Position numbers and translations under genes: made by a program. From assembly GCA_017988355.1 (NCBI GenBank), contig JAGNRX010000061.1, forward strand, positions 1 to 6,808: 6,808 nucleotides of DNA, in the 5' to 3' direction. Within the stretch, counting starts at the first letter, position 1. Every line of letters begins with the position of its first letter. Under the pieces are notes generated by a model. The model searched no databases, had not been told where the DNA came from, and saw nothing but the letters and a program-made list of their open reading frames with translations. Source of the DNA: Bacteroidales bacterium. Lineage in GTDB: Bacteria; Bacteroidota; Bacteroidia; Bacteroidales; P3. Shown here piece after piece: positions 1-6,282 of this stretch.

Positions 1-905
1 GACCTTAGGTCTTCTTTTCCTCTTATGTTTAGTTCGCTTAGTAGTTTTTCGTCAAGCTCTGGTTCAGGTATTGCTGTCTTGAAATCTATGTTTAGGAATA
101 GTCTTTCGCCTTGGGATAATAGTCTTGCGATTTGTCTGCTAAGGGTTATGATGATTGGTCCCTCTACTCCATTTTCACGGAAGGTTAGCTCGCCAAACTC
201 TTGGCATACTTTCTTTCCTGATTCAAGAGTTATGGTTGCATTAACATTTCTTACGCCAAAGCCTATTATGGATGGGTCTATGCGTTCTCCGTTATAATGT
301 TTTAGTTTTAGTCCTACGAGTGATGGAAGGGTTGGGATTATATTATGTCCTACTTCTTTTGCAAGCCTTACGCCATCTCCTTGGCTTCCTGTTAGTGGAT
401 AGCTTTCTCCTCCTGCTGCAAGAATTACCTTTGGGGCTTTGAATATTTGTGGTTTATATCCTTTGGTTTGAACTCCTACGATTTTCCCCTCTTCAACAAT
501 TAGTTTAGTTACTTCTGTATCTTTTAATATCCTGCAATCGGAGTCTTCCAATTCATTTATCATGGCTAAGAAAACATCTTGTGCTTTTCCTGATTGTGGG
601 AATATCCTTCCGCCTCTTTCTTCAACGGTCTTTACTCCTAAGTCTCCAAAAAAGAGAACTAAGTCTTTGGTAAAAAACTTATTAAATGAAGGGTAGAGAA
701 ATCTTGGTTCTGAACCGCAGTGTTTAAGAAAGTCTTTAAGAGGTAGGGTATTTGTTAGATTGCAACGTCCTTTTCCTGTGATGCGAAGCTTTCTTCCTGC
801 TTGCGACATCTTCTCTATTAGCAACACTCTTTGTCCTTGTCGTGTTGCAACAATTGCTGAAATCAGTCCAGAGGCTCCTGCTCCTATTATTATTAAATCG
901 TACAT
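1..905 (-). CDS. BaiN/RdsA (HI0933/YhiN)-family FAD-dependent oxidoreductase, partial (C-terminal part beyond left edge)
   Basis: The reading frame is open from an ATG at 905 down to the window edge, giving 301 codons; the family is usually about 400 residues, so roughly the last quarter is missing. The N-terminus is a Rossmann dinucleotide-binding fold: DLIIIGAGASGL at residues 3-14, with an acidic residue (E31) ending the second strand, as expected for FAD binding. The family-specific stretch GRKLRITGKGRCNLTN lies at 37-52, and AAGGESYPLTGSQGDG at 163-178 is the second hallmark. These two motifs distinguish the family from other two-dinucleotide-binding flavoproteins. Members are usually annotated as 'NAD(P)/FAD-dependent oxidoreductase' or 'aminoacetone oxidase family FAD-binding enzyme'. 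The clostridial BaiN was linked to bile acid 7-dehydroxylation, but the family is very widespread and the physiological substrate here cannot be inferred. It is a soluble cytoplasmic protein, since no signal peptide or membrane segment is seen. It lies downstream of era on the same strand, separated by 129 bp containing an inverted repeat, so co-transcription is uncertain. Confidence 0.9.
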   Translation of the reverse strand, partial: MYDLIIIGAGASGLISAIVATRQGQRVLLIEKMSQAGRKLRITGKGRCNLTNTLPLKDFLKHCGSEPRFLYPSFNKFFTKDLVLFFGDLGVKTVEERGGRIFPQSGKAQDVFLAMINELEDSDCRILKDTEVTKLIVEEGKIVGVQTKGYKPQIFKAPKVILAAGGESYPLTGSQGDGVRLAKEVGHNIIPTLPSLVGLKLKHYNGERIDPSIIGFGVRNVNATITLESGKKVCQEFGELTFRENGVEGPIIITLSRQIARLLSQGERLFLNIDFKTAIPEPELDEKLLSELNIRGKEDLR

Positions 906-912
906 ATTATAT

Positions 913-1021
913 AAGTGAAAAGGTAAAAACTAAAAGGTAAAAGTTGAGGATAAAAGTAAGAGGTAAAAACGAAAAGCTAAGGTTAAGCTGAACTCAACTT
1001 TTACCTTTTACCTTTTCACTT
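913..1021. repeat. AT-rich inverted repeat made of GGTAAAA-type heptamers
   Basis: The left arm (913-928 plus 936-948) pairs perfectly with the right arm (993-1005 plus 1006-1021). That is 29 complementary positions, with a 7-nt insertion (929-935) bulging from the left arm and a 44-nt loop. The arms are built from repeated GGTAAAA units. A partial direct copy of the left arm lies in the loop: AGGTAAAAAC occurs at both 921-930 and 961-970, followed by similar sequence. It occupies most of the gap between era and the flavoprotein gene, both on the minus strand. Read as RNA it could fold into a long A/U-rich hairpin just after the era stop codon and act as a terminator or mRNA 3'-end stabiliser. 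It lacks the compact GC-rich stem and U-tract of a standard intrinsic terminator. It may instead be a dispersed intergenic repeat of this genome. The structure is seen directly; the function is unknown. Confidence 0.85.
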
Positions 1022-1034
1022 TTACCTCTAATAT

Positions 1035-1913
1035 TTATTTATTGTCGTAACCGAAACGTCTTAGTGAGTTATCGTTATTTCTCCAGTCTTTCAATACTTT
1101 GACATGAATTTCTAAGAAGCATTTCTTTCCTGTAAATTCTTCTATATCTAATCTTGCTTCCGTACCTACTTTCTTTAACATTGAGCCTTTGTGTCCAATC
1201 ATTATTCCTTTTTGACTGTCTCTCTCAACATAAATTACTGTGGATATCTTATTGATATTGTTCTCTTCCTTAAACATCTCAACAACTACCTCACAAGAAT
1301 ATGGTATTTCTTTTTGATAGTACATTAATATCTTTTCACGTATTATTTCCGAAACAAAGAAACGCATTGATTTGTCCGTTAGTTCGTCTTTTGGGAAATA
1401 AGGAGGGCTTTCTGGAAGTAGCTCAAGTATTTTATTGAAGACTACATCAAGGTTGAAGTTTTCAGTAGCAGAGGTAGGGATAATGATAGCACGAGGGATT
1501 TCATTTTGCCAATATTCTACTTTCTCTTCAACTTCTTCTTGGTTTGAAAGGTCTATCTTATTTATTAGTAGAATTACAGGAATTTCAGAATTGATTACCT
1601 TGTCTAAGGTCTCGTGATTCTTTAGGGTTTCCCCTACTTCTGTAACTAATAAGAATAAATCCGCATCTTGTAGGGCTAAATTTACAAAATGCATCATAGA
1701 TTCATGGAGCTTATAATGAGGGTTTACTATTCCAGGAGTGTCTGAAAAGACTATCTGAAAGTCGTCTCCATTCAATAGTCCCATGATTCTATGACGTGTT
1801 GTTTGCGATTTAGAGGTGATAATAGAAAGTTTCTCACCCACTAATGCATTCATTAAGGTTGATTTCCCAACATTAGGGTTACCAATTATATTTACAAATC
1901 CAGCTTTATGCAA
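1035..1913 (-). CDS. era: GTPase Era, 30S ribosomal subunit maturation
   Basis: Era is an essential GTPase that binds the 3' end of 16S rRNA and assists assembly of the 30S subunit. All GTPase motifs are present and in order: G1 GNPNVGKS at residues 11-18, the switch I/G2 region around TTRHR at 38-42, G3 DTPG at 58-61, G4 NKID at 118-121 and G5 TSA at 147-149. The C-terminal KH RNA-binding domain carries its GHKG loop at 240-243. The protein ends in the LRRFGY stretch common in this family. The length of 292 residues is normal. The start codon is TTG (1911-1913). No ATG lies between the upstream in-frame stop and this codon, the next Met (residue 21) would delete the P-loop, and the resulting MHKAGFVNI is the usual Bacteroidales Era N-terminus. 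It begins 9 bp after the tig stop, so it is probably translated from a tig-era transcript. No Shine-Dalgarno sequence is visible, only an A-rich leader, as is common in Bacteroidetes. Confidence 0.97.
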   Translation of the reverse strand: MHKAGFVNIIGNPNVGKSTLMNALVGEKLSIITSKSQTTRHRIMGLLNGDDFQIVFSDTPGIVNPHYKLHESMMHFVNLALQDADLFLLVTEVGETLKNHETLDKVINSEIPVILLINKIDLSNQEEVEEKVEYWQNEIPRAIIIPTSATENFNLDVVFNKILELLPESPPYFPKDELTDKSMRFFVSEIIREKILMYYQKEIPYSCEVVVEMFKEENNINKISTVIYVERDSQKGIMIGHKGSMLKKVGTEARLDIEEFTGKKCFLEIHVKVLKDWRNNDNSLRRFGYDNK

Positions 1914-1922
1914 TTTATTATT

Positions 1923-3296
1923 TTATTTTGTTTGGTCTTGAACCATTTTTGTGAACTCATCAACCGTTACTGACTTTTCATCAACCTTAAGATTCTCTCT
2001 TAGAGTTTTTGTTAGTTTTTGGTCGTAGAGATAATCATATACTTGTTTTGTTTGCTCTTGATTTTTCATCATATTTTCAGCAACGTTTTCCATTGCATCA
2101 AGTCTTTCCTTGGTTTCTTCTTCGGTTTCATTTTCTCCCTCTGGGAAGTAGTTACCTAAAAGAGCTTCTTTGAAATATGCTTTCATTTCTTCTTGAGATA
2201 CTTCAAGAGAGAACTTTTCTAATAGTTTAGTCTCAATTAACTGCCATTTCAAACTATCTCTATACATTTCGTATTCTGACTCCACTTGCTCCATTGTTAG
2301 TTTTTCTTGGCTGTTTGAAACAATCCAACGTTTCATAAACTCATCTGGAAGTTCAAAGCTAGCTCCTTTTACCACCTTTTGAGTTGCTTCGTTAGTGAAG
2401 AAACGGTCAGATTCTCTTCTATATGTTTCTGAAAGGTCTTTTGTTGCTCTTTTGCGGAAGTCTTCAATGGTTGTGATTCCTTCTGCTTTATATGCTTTTT
2501 CAAATAATTCTTCATTTAATTCGTGAAGAGCTATTCTGTTGATTGATGATATTGCGAATTTAAAGTTAGGATTAAGTTCGTTTACTTCTTCTTTATCCAT
2601 TTTAAGCATTGCTGCTCTATCTGTTTCGTTAGGGAAAGCTTTTAGAATATCGAAATCAATTTCAGCATCTTGTTCTTTACCAATAAACTGACTTTGTATT
2701 GCTTTGTCAGCAATCATATTAACTGCTATTGAAGTTGTGGATTTAACTCCGTCTTCTCTAACATTTCCTTCTCCATCAAGTTCTGATAATTCTCCATAAA
2801 CTAAATCATTTTCTTCTACTTTTTCAGGAGAAGAGAATTTACCAAAACGTCTTTGAAGGTCAACAATAAACTTATCTAACATATCATCTGATGGTACTAT
2901 ATTATAATAAGTTTCTTCTATCTTATCTAAGTTTAGTTCAAATTCTGGTTGAAATGCTATATCAAAATAGAAAGTAAAGTCTTTTTGAGTTTCCCAATCA
3001 ATCTTAGTCTTCTCATCATTAGCTAATGGATAGCCCATTATTTGTATCTTCTCTTTATCTAAGAATTCATACATTGCTTCTGACATTGATTTCTCAATAA
3101 TATCAGCCTTAACAGGTAGTTCATACATTTTCTTAATCATTCCCATTGGAACTTGTCCAGGACGGAAACCAGGAACATTTGCTTTGCGGCGATGAGTTCT
3201 TAATTGCTCATCTACTTTTGGAGCATAATCTTCTTCGCTAATATTTATTGTTAAAACTGCTGTTAAATCTCCAGTATTTTCTTTAGTTACTTTCAT
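1923..3296 (-). CDS. tig: Trigger factor, ribosome-associated chaperone
   Basis: Trigger factor docks on ribosomal protein L23 at the exit tunnel and shields nascent chains. The N-terminal ribosome-binding domain (about residues 1-115) contains the docking signature GFRPGQVP at 43-50, preceded by a basic stretch (RTHRRKAN, 33-40). Residues of about 162-255 correspond to the FKBP-like PPIase domain, starting at EENDLVYGEL. The match is poor: the MIPGFE-type segment of classical FKBP domains is not recognisable (nearest is NMIADKAIQSQFIGK), so prolyl isomerase activity is doubtful. The remainder is the long, charged, helical C-terminal chaperone domain. At 457 residues it is slightly longer than E. 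coli trigger factor (432), as is usual in Bacteroidetes. The ATG at 3294-3296 is supported by the complete N-terminal fold. It heads a probable operon with era and has a good promoter match upstream. The clpP and clpX genes often found next to tig are absent from the window. Confidence 0.95.
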   Translation of the reverse strand: MKVTKENTGDLTAVLTINISEEDYAPKVDEQLRTHRRKANVPGFRPGQVPMGMIKKMYELPVKADIIEKSMSEAMYEFLDKEKIQIMGYPLANDEKTKIDWETQKDFTFYFDIAFQPEFELNLDKIEETYYNIVPSDDMLDKFIVDLQRRFGKFSSPEKVEENDLVYGELSELDGEGNVREDGVKSTTSIAVNMIADKAIQSQFIGKEQDAEIDFDILKAFPNETDRAAMLKMDKEEVNELNPNFKFAISSINRIALHELNEELFEKAYKAEGITTIEDFRKRATKDLSETYRRESDRFFTNEATQKVVKGASFELPDEFMKRWIVSNSQEKLTMEQVESEYEMYRDSLKWQLIETKLLEKFSLEVSQEEMKAYFKEALLGNYFPEGENETEEETKERLDAMENVAENMMKNQEQTKQVYDYLYDQKLTKTLRENLKVDEKSVTVDEFTKMVQDQTK

Positions 3297-3341
3297 TTTA
3301 TATATCTATTTTTCTATTTATTATTATTTTTTAACGGGGTG

Positions 3342-3372
3342 CAAAGTTACAATAATTTTCAGTATTATCTAA
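3342..3372 (-). promoter_or_regulatory. Probable Bacteroidetes-type promoter of tig-era
   Basis: On the minus strand the -7 box TAACTTTG (3342-3349) matches TAnnTTTG exactly. A weaker -33 candidate, TTAG (3369-3372), is 19 bp upstream. Transcription would start near 3335, giving a leader of about 40 nt before the tig ATG. The -33 element lies 14 bp or less beyond the stop of the preceding lipoprotein gene, so tig appears to have its own promoter rather than relying on readthrough. The -7 match is seen directly; activity is inferred. Confidence 0.6.
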
Positions 3373-3385
3373 TTTTCAATCTAAA

Positions 3386-4414
3386 TTAGAAGCCTATATC
3401 ATAACTTTTTATTGTTCTCTCAAGAACTTCTGACCATTCAGTATATCCTTTTTTAACACGAAGTCTTCGAGCAGAAAATATGCCTGTTCCATTTTCAATA
3501 TTGGTATAGAATGGTTTTTCTGTCAAAGATACTAAGGGAGCATTATTATCAATGTATTCTTTTAAACTCTCTCCGGATGCATAAACATAAAGCTCAAACG
3601 AGGGAGAATCATTCATAAAAGAACGAACAGCAACTCCCCTATCCTTAATCTTATTCTTAATTTGGAAGAGAACATCTGTTTCAAAAATCTTATATTCTAG
3701 TGTCTTATCAGAATCCGTAAATGGGTTTAATATGGAACTTGAACTAATATTAACATAAGAAGGTATTCCATTTTCCATAAAATTAAACCTAATTGATGGC
3801 TGGAAAGAACTAGCAATTTCACCTTTTATAGGAGAGGTCGCACTTATCCATTTGCAAGTTAAGATATTTGCATTATAGGTCATGTTATAGTTAAATCCAA
3901 AAGCAGTTCCCGAAGGCCCTGTAACTTTATAGTCTGCTACTAATTTAGTGTGAGAACTAACAACATTGCCTGTCTTAATGTTTTTCACCACAAGATAATA
4001 GGTAAACTCAGGATTAAGCTTTGTTGTAGTAAAGTATATTGGTGCTATTTCTGAATAAAACCCTCCACTATCAGGCTTAGAGTAGTTTTCAGTATAGGTT
4101 AAATGTATTGTTTGTTTGGCTCTTGCTAAGTCCCAACCAGAAGTTTCCCAATCATAGAAACCATATATACTAACCTCTATCTCGTCTTGTTTATAATATA
4201 TCGAGTCTTTCTCTCTTGCAAATTGAATATAATTACCTTCTCCAAGAAAACATTTTTGAACTCTTATAAAGTTTGTGTCAGCATCTTGGTCTAAGACCCC
4301 ATAGACTATTGTTGTTTCTGTCCAATCTCCATTAGGGTTAAATTCTACATCACAAGAAACAAAACCGATAATACTTGCTATAAAAAGAATAGAGATAAGA
4401 AGCTTCTCTTTCAT
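3386..4414 (-). CDS. Bacteroidetes lipoprotein of unknown function (possibly DUF4249-like)
   Basis: The 342-residue product starts with a lipoprotein signal peptide: a Lys-containing n-region (MKEK), a hydrophobic core (LLISILFIASIIG), and a lipobox ending FVSC with the modified Cys at residue 21. Asp follows the Cys. It is therefore exported and anchored in the inner or outer membrane. The mature part is rich in beta-strand-like alternation and aromatic residues. A conserved-looking segment at about 38-61 (YGVLDQDADTNFIRVQKCFLGEGN) resembles the start of uncharacterised Bacteroidetes surface lipoproteins, some annotated as DUF4249; I am not certain of the family. No catalytic motif is recognised. 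No susC/susD-type gene is adjacent, so a role in polymer uptake has no support here. It has its own promoter in the divergent region shared with pyrK and is followed 89 bp later by tig on the same strand. Confidence 0.85.
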   Translation of the reverse strand: MKEKLLISILFIASIIGFVSCDVEFNPNGDWTETTIVYGVLDQDADTNFIRVQKCFLGEGNYIQFAREKDSIYYKQDEIEVSIYGFYDWETSGWDLARAKQTIHLTYTENYSKPDSGGFYSEIAPIYFTTTKLNPEFTYYLVVKNIKTGNVVSSHTKLVADYKVTGPSGTAFGFNYNMTYNANILTCKWISATSPIKGEIASSFQPSIRFNFMENGIPSYVNISSSSILNPFTDSDKTLEYKIFETDVLFQIKNKIKDRGVAVRSFMNDSPSFELYVYASGESLKEYIDNNAPLVSLTEKPFYTNIENGTGIFSARRLRVKKGYTEWSEVLERTIKSYDIGF

Positions 4415-4439
4415 AGATTAAACATTTAAAAGTGAACTG

Positions 4440-4470
4440 CAAAGGTATTAAATAATTTGTTTTCTCACAA
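4440..4470 (-). promoter_or_regulatory. Probable Bacteroidetes-type promoter of the lipoprotein gene
   Basis: On the minus strand the -7 box TACCTTTG (4440-4447) fits TAnnTTTG exactly. A partial -33 element (TTG, 4468-4470) lies 20 bp upstream. The leader before the ATG at 4414 would be only about 20 nt. It is arranged back to back with the pyrK promoter. The motif is seen; function is inferred from the known sigma-factor consensus of Bacteroides and Flavobacterium. Confidence 0.65.
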
Positions 4471-4475
4471 TATTA

Positions 4476-4506
4476 TTTGTTGAAGTTAATAAAAGCAGTA
4501 AATTTG
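4476..4506 (+). promoter_or_regulatory. Probable Bacteroidetes-type promoter of pyrK-pyrD
   Basis: TTTG (4476-4479), a 19-bp spacer and TAAATTTG (4499-4506) match the complete -33/-7 Bacteroidetes consensus (TTTG, spacer of about 19-20 bp, TAnnTTTG). Transcription would start around 4512, leaving a leader of about 54 nt before the pyrK ATG. This is the best promoter match in the window. Confidence 0.7.
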
Positions 4507-4519
4507 CAATTGAATTAAT

Positions 4520-4545
4520 TATAAGATAGACTCTTATACTTTTTA
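4520..4545 (+). promoter_or_regulatory. Small hairpin plus T-run in the pyrK leader, possible regulatory structure
   Basis: TATAAGA (4520-4526) and TCTTATA (4532-4538) form a perfect 7-bp stem with a 5-nt loop. Five T (4540-4544) follow. It would sit about 8 nt into the predicted pyrK transcript. The order (stem then T-run, upstream of a pyrimidine gene) recalls an attenuator, but the stem has a single G-C pair and would be weak. No PyrR-binding consensus is recognised. The structure is seen; a regulatory role is speculative. Confidence 0.3.
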
Positions 4546-4565
4546 AATGATAATAAATAAAATCA

Positions 4566-5324
4566 ATGAGATATTGTAAAGACTTTATAGTCGTAGAAAA
4601 CGAAACAATTACTTCAACTCTTTTTATCTTAAAGCTCCAATACCCCGAAACTCTTCCTGAGATTAAGGCAGGACAATTTGTTGAAATATTGGTTCAGGGG
4701 AACAAAGATGTTTTTCTTCGTCGCCCTATTTCAATTCATGATGTTGATATTGAAAAAAACCAAATCTCTCTCCTTGTTCAAATTGTTGGCAAAGGAACAG
4801 ATCAGCTTTCTAACCTTAAGATAGGAGATACTCTAAACCTTATCTTCCCTTTGGGTAATGGATTTACAATTGTTGGAAAGAGGGTTCTTCTTATTGGAGG
4901 TGGTTGTGGTGCTGCTCCCCTACTCTATCTTGCAAGAGTTTTAAAACAAAAGCAAATCAAATCTGAAATATTAATTGGTTGTAAAGACGCTAACCACTTG
5001 TTTAGCAAGAAAGAATACGAGTCTCTTTCTAATCTTCATATTGCAACCGAAGATGGTTCATGTGGACTTAAAGGACTTGTTACCTCTCATAAAATTGTGG
5101 AAGAAGACTTTGACGCAATTTACTGTTGTGGTCCTACTCCTATGATGAAGGCTATTTCAAAACATGCAAAAGAAAGAAATATCCCATGCTATGTTTCTCT
5201 TGAACATAAGATGGCTTGTGGATTTGGTGTTTGTTTGTGCTGCGTTGTGGAAACAAACATAGGCAACAAAAGGACTTGCGTAACTGGCCCTATTTTCCTT
5301 TCAAGTGATTTAAAAGACTTTTAA
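4566..5324 (+). CDS. pyrK: Dihydroorotate dehydrogenase B, electron transfer subunit (FAD, [2Fe-2S])
   Basis: PyrK pairs with PyrD to form a class 1B dihydroorotate dehydrogenase and carries electrons from the FMN of PyrD through a [2Fe-2S] cluster and FAD to NAD+. The FAD-binding barrel spans about residues 1-98, with the flavin-binding RRPISI stretch at 52-57. The NAD-binding lobe begins with VLLIGGGCGAAPL at 107-119 and includes CGPTPMM at 188-194. The C-terminal cluster-binding segment supplies Cys218, Cys223, Cys226 and Cys238, the C-x4-C-x2-C-x11-C arrangement expected for PyrK. An additional Cys225 lies between the second and third ligands. The length of 252 residues is normal for the family. 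The ATG at 4566 gives the full first beta strand, and no upstream in-frame start is needed. It is a cytoplasmic enzyme and the first gene of a two-gene operon with pyrD, whose start is 9 bp after the pyrK stop. Confidence 0.95.
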   Translation: MRYCKDFIVVENETITSTLFILKLQYPETLPEIKAGQFVEILVQGNKDVFLRRPISIHDVDIEKNQISLLVQIVGKGTDQLSNLKIGDTLNLIFPLGNGFTIVGKRVLLIGGGCGAAPLLYLARVLKQKQIKSEILIGCKDANHLFSKKEYESLSNLHIATEDGSCGLKGLVTSHKIVEEDFDAIYCCGPTPMMKAISKHAKERNIPCYVSLEHKMACGFGVCLCCVVETNIGNKRTCVTGPIFLSSDLKDF

Positions 5325-5333
5325 GCTAAGACA

Positions 5334-6251
5334 ATGAATAATACAGATAAGAGATTAGAGGTTACCATTAAAGATATGGTATTAAGAAATCCAGTGATGA
5401 CTGCTTCAGGAACATTTGGATATGGATACGATTATGAAGACTTTATGAGCCTTGAGTCATTGGGAGGAATTGTTGTAAAGGCTACAACAGGAGGAAACAG
5501 AGAAGGAAATGCTTATCCAAGAATGGCTGAAACTAGCTCTGGTATGCTAAATGCTGTTGGTCTTCAAAACAAAGGTGTTGACTATTTCTGCAATACTCTA
5601 TATAATAAGATTAAGGATATTAACACAAATATGGTTGTTAATGTTTCTGGTTCGAGTATTGAAGAATATGTTGAGGTTGCTGAAAAGATTAATGAGCTTG
5701 CAAATATCCCTGGAATTGAATTAAACATATCTTGTCCGAATGTTAAGCAAGGAGGCATGGCTTTCGGCACTGATCCAAAGATGGCTTCTGAAGTTGTTAA
5801 AGCAGTTAGAAAAGTTTATAACAAAACCTTGATTGTTAAACTTAGTCCAAATGTTACAAGCATAGTTGAGATTGCTAAGGCAGTTGAGGGTGGAGGGGCA
5901 GATTCTCTATCCCTTATTAATACATTGTTTGGAATGGCTGTTGATGCAGAAAAGCGCAAACCACTGCTTTCAACCGTAACAGGCGGTTTATCAGGCCCAG
6001 CAGTTAAACCAGTAGCTCTTCGTTGCGTTTGGCAAGTTGCAAAACAAACCAAATTACCAATAATTGGAATGGGCGGAATAATGAATGCAACAGATGCAAT
6101 TGAATTTATTTTGGTTGGAGCAACCGCAATTCAGGTTGGAACGGCAAATTTTATTAATCCTGCTATTAGCCAAGAAATTGTTTATGGGATATCTCAGTAC
6201 TTAGACCGCCATAATATCAAAAACATTGCTGATATTAGAGGGATAATCTAA
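5334..6251 (+). CDS. pyrD: Dihydroorotate dehydrogenase B, catalytic subunit (FMN)
   Basis: This subunit oxidises (S)-dihydroorotate to orotate, the fourth step of de novo UMP synthesis, using FMN. The 305-residue protein is a TIM barrel of typical class 1 length without the N-terminal membrane helix of class 2 enzymes. Landmarks are [13 protein letters not shown] at 19-31, [13 protein letters not shown] at 48-59 and [11 protein letters not shown] at 71-81 (FMN and substrate contacts). The active-site loop NISCPN lies at 131-136, with Cys134 as the class 1 catalytic base (class 2 uses Ser). KLSPN follows at 169-173, [10 protein letters not shown] at 217-226, and the phosphate-binding GMGGI (245-249) and VGTANF (268-273). 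The adjacent pyrK shows it is class 1B and NAD-dependent rather than the fumarate-dependent class 1A. It starts at ATG 5334. The gene downstream is convergent, with 31 bp between the stop codons; no convincing terminator hairpin is seen there. Confidence 0.96.
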   Translation: MNNTDKRLEVTIKDMVLRNPVMTASGTFGYGYDYEDFMSLESLGGIVVKATTGGNREGNAYPRMAETSSGMLNAVGLQNKGVDYFCNTLYNKIKDINTNMVVNVSGSSIEEYVEVAEKINELANIPGIELNISCPNVKQGGMAFGTDPKMASEVVKAVRKVYNKTLIVKLSPNVTSIVEIAKAVEGGGADSLSLINTLFGMAVDAEKRKPLLSTVTGGLSGPAVKPVALRCVWQVAKQTKLPIIGMGGIMNATDAIEFILVGATAIQVGTANFINPAISQEIVYGISQYLDRHNIKNIADIRGII

Positions 6252-6282
6252 GTTTTATCAAAAAGACAACCTGTTTACTATT

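Noticed and set aside
25..297. 90-codon plus-strand open frame at the left end
   Set aside because: It is antisense to the clearly coding flavoprotein gene, has a low-complexity Ser-rich start and shows no recognisable domain.
906..1034. CRISPR array or tandem repeat array, suggested by the recurring GGTAAAA units
   Set aside because: Units are too short, unevenly spaced and partly inverted; there are no unique spacers of uniform length and no cas genes.
1435..1617. 60-codon plus-strand open frame inside era
   Set aside because: It lies wholly antisense to the conserved GTPase domain of Era and shows no protein-like features of its own.
4547..4579. Ten-codon upstream frame (MIINKINEIL) overlapping the pyrK start
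   Set aside because: It is a possible leader peptide, but such short AT-rich frames arise by chance, it has no ribosome binding site, and no codon bias points to pyrimidine sensing.
5582..6052. Two minus-strand open frames (62 and 78 codons) inside pyrD
   Set aside because: Both are antisense to conserved TIM-barrel sequence of PyrD, with no motif or promoter.
6252..6282. Possible bidirectional terminator between the convergent pyrD and flippase genes
   Set aside because: The 31 bp contain only A/T runs and no convincing inverted repeat.
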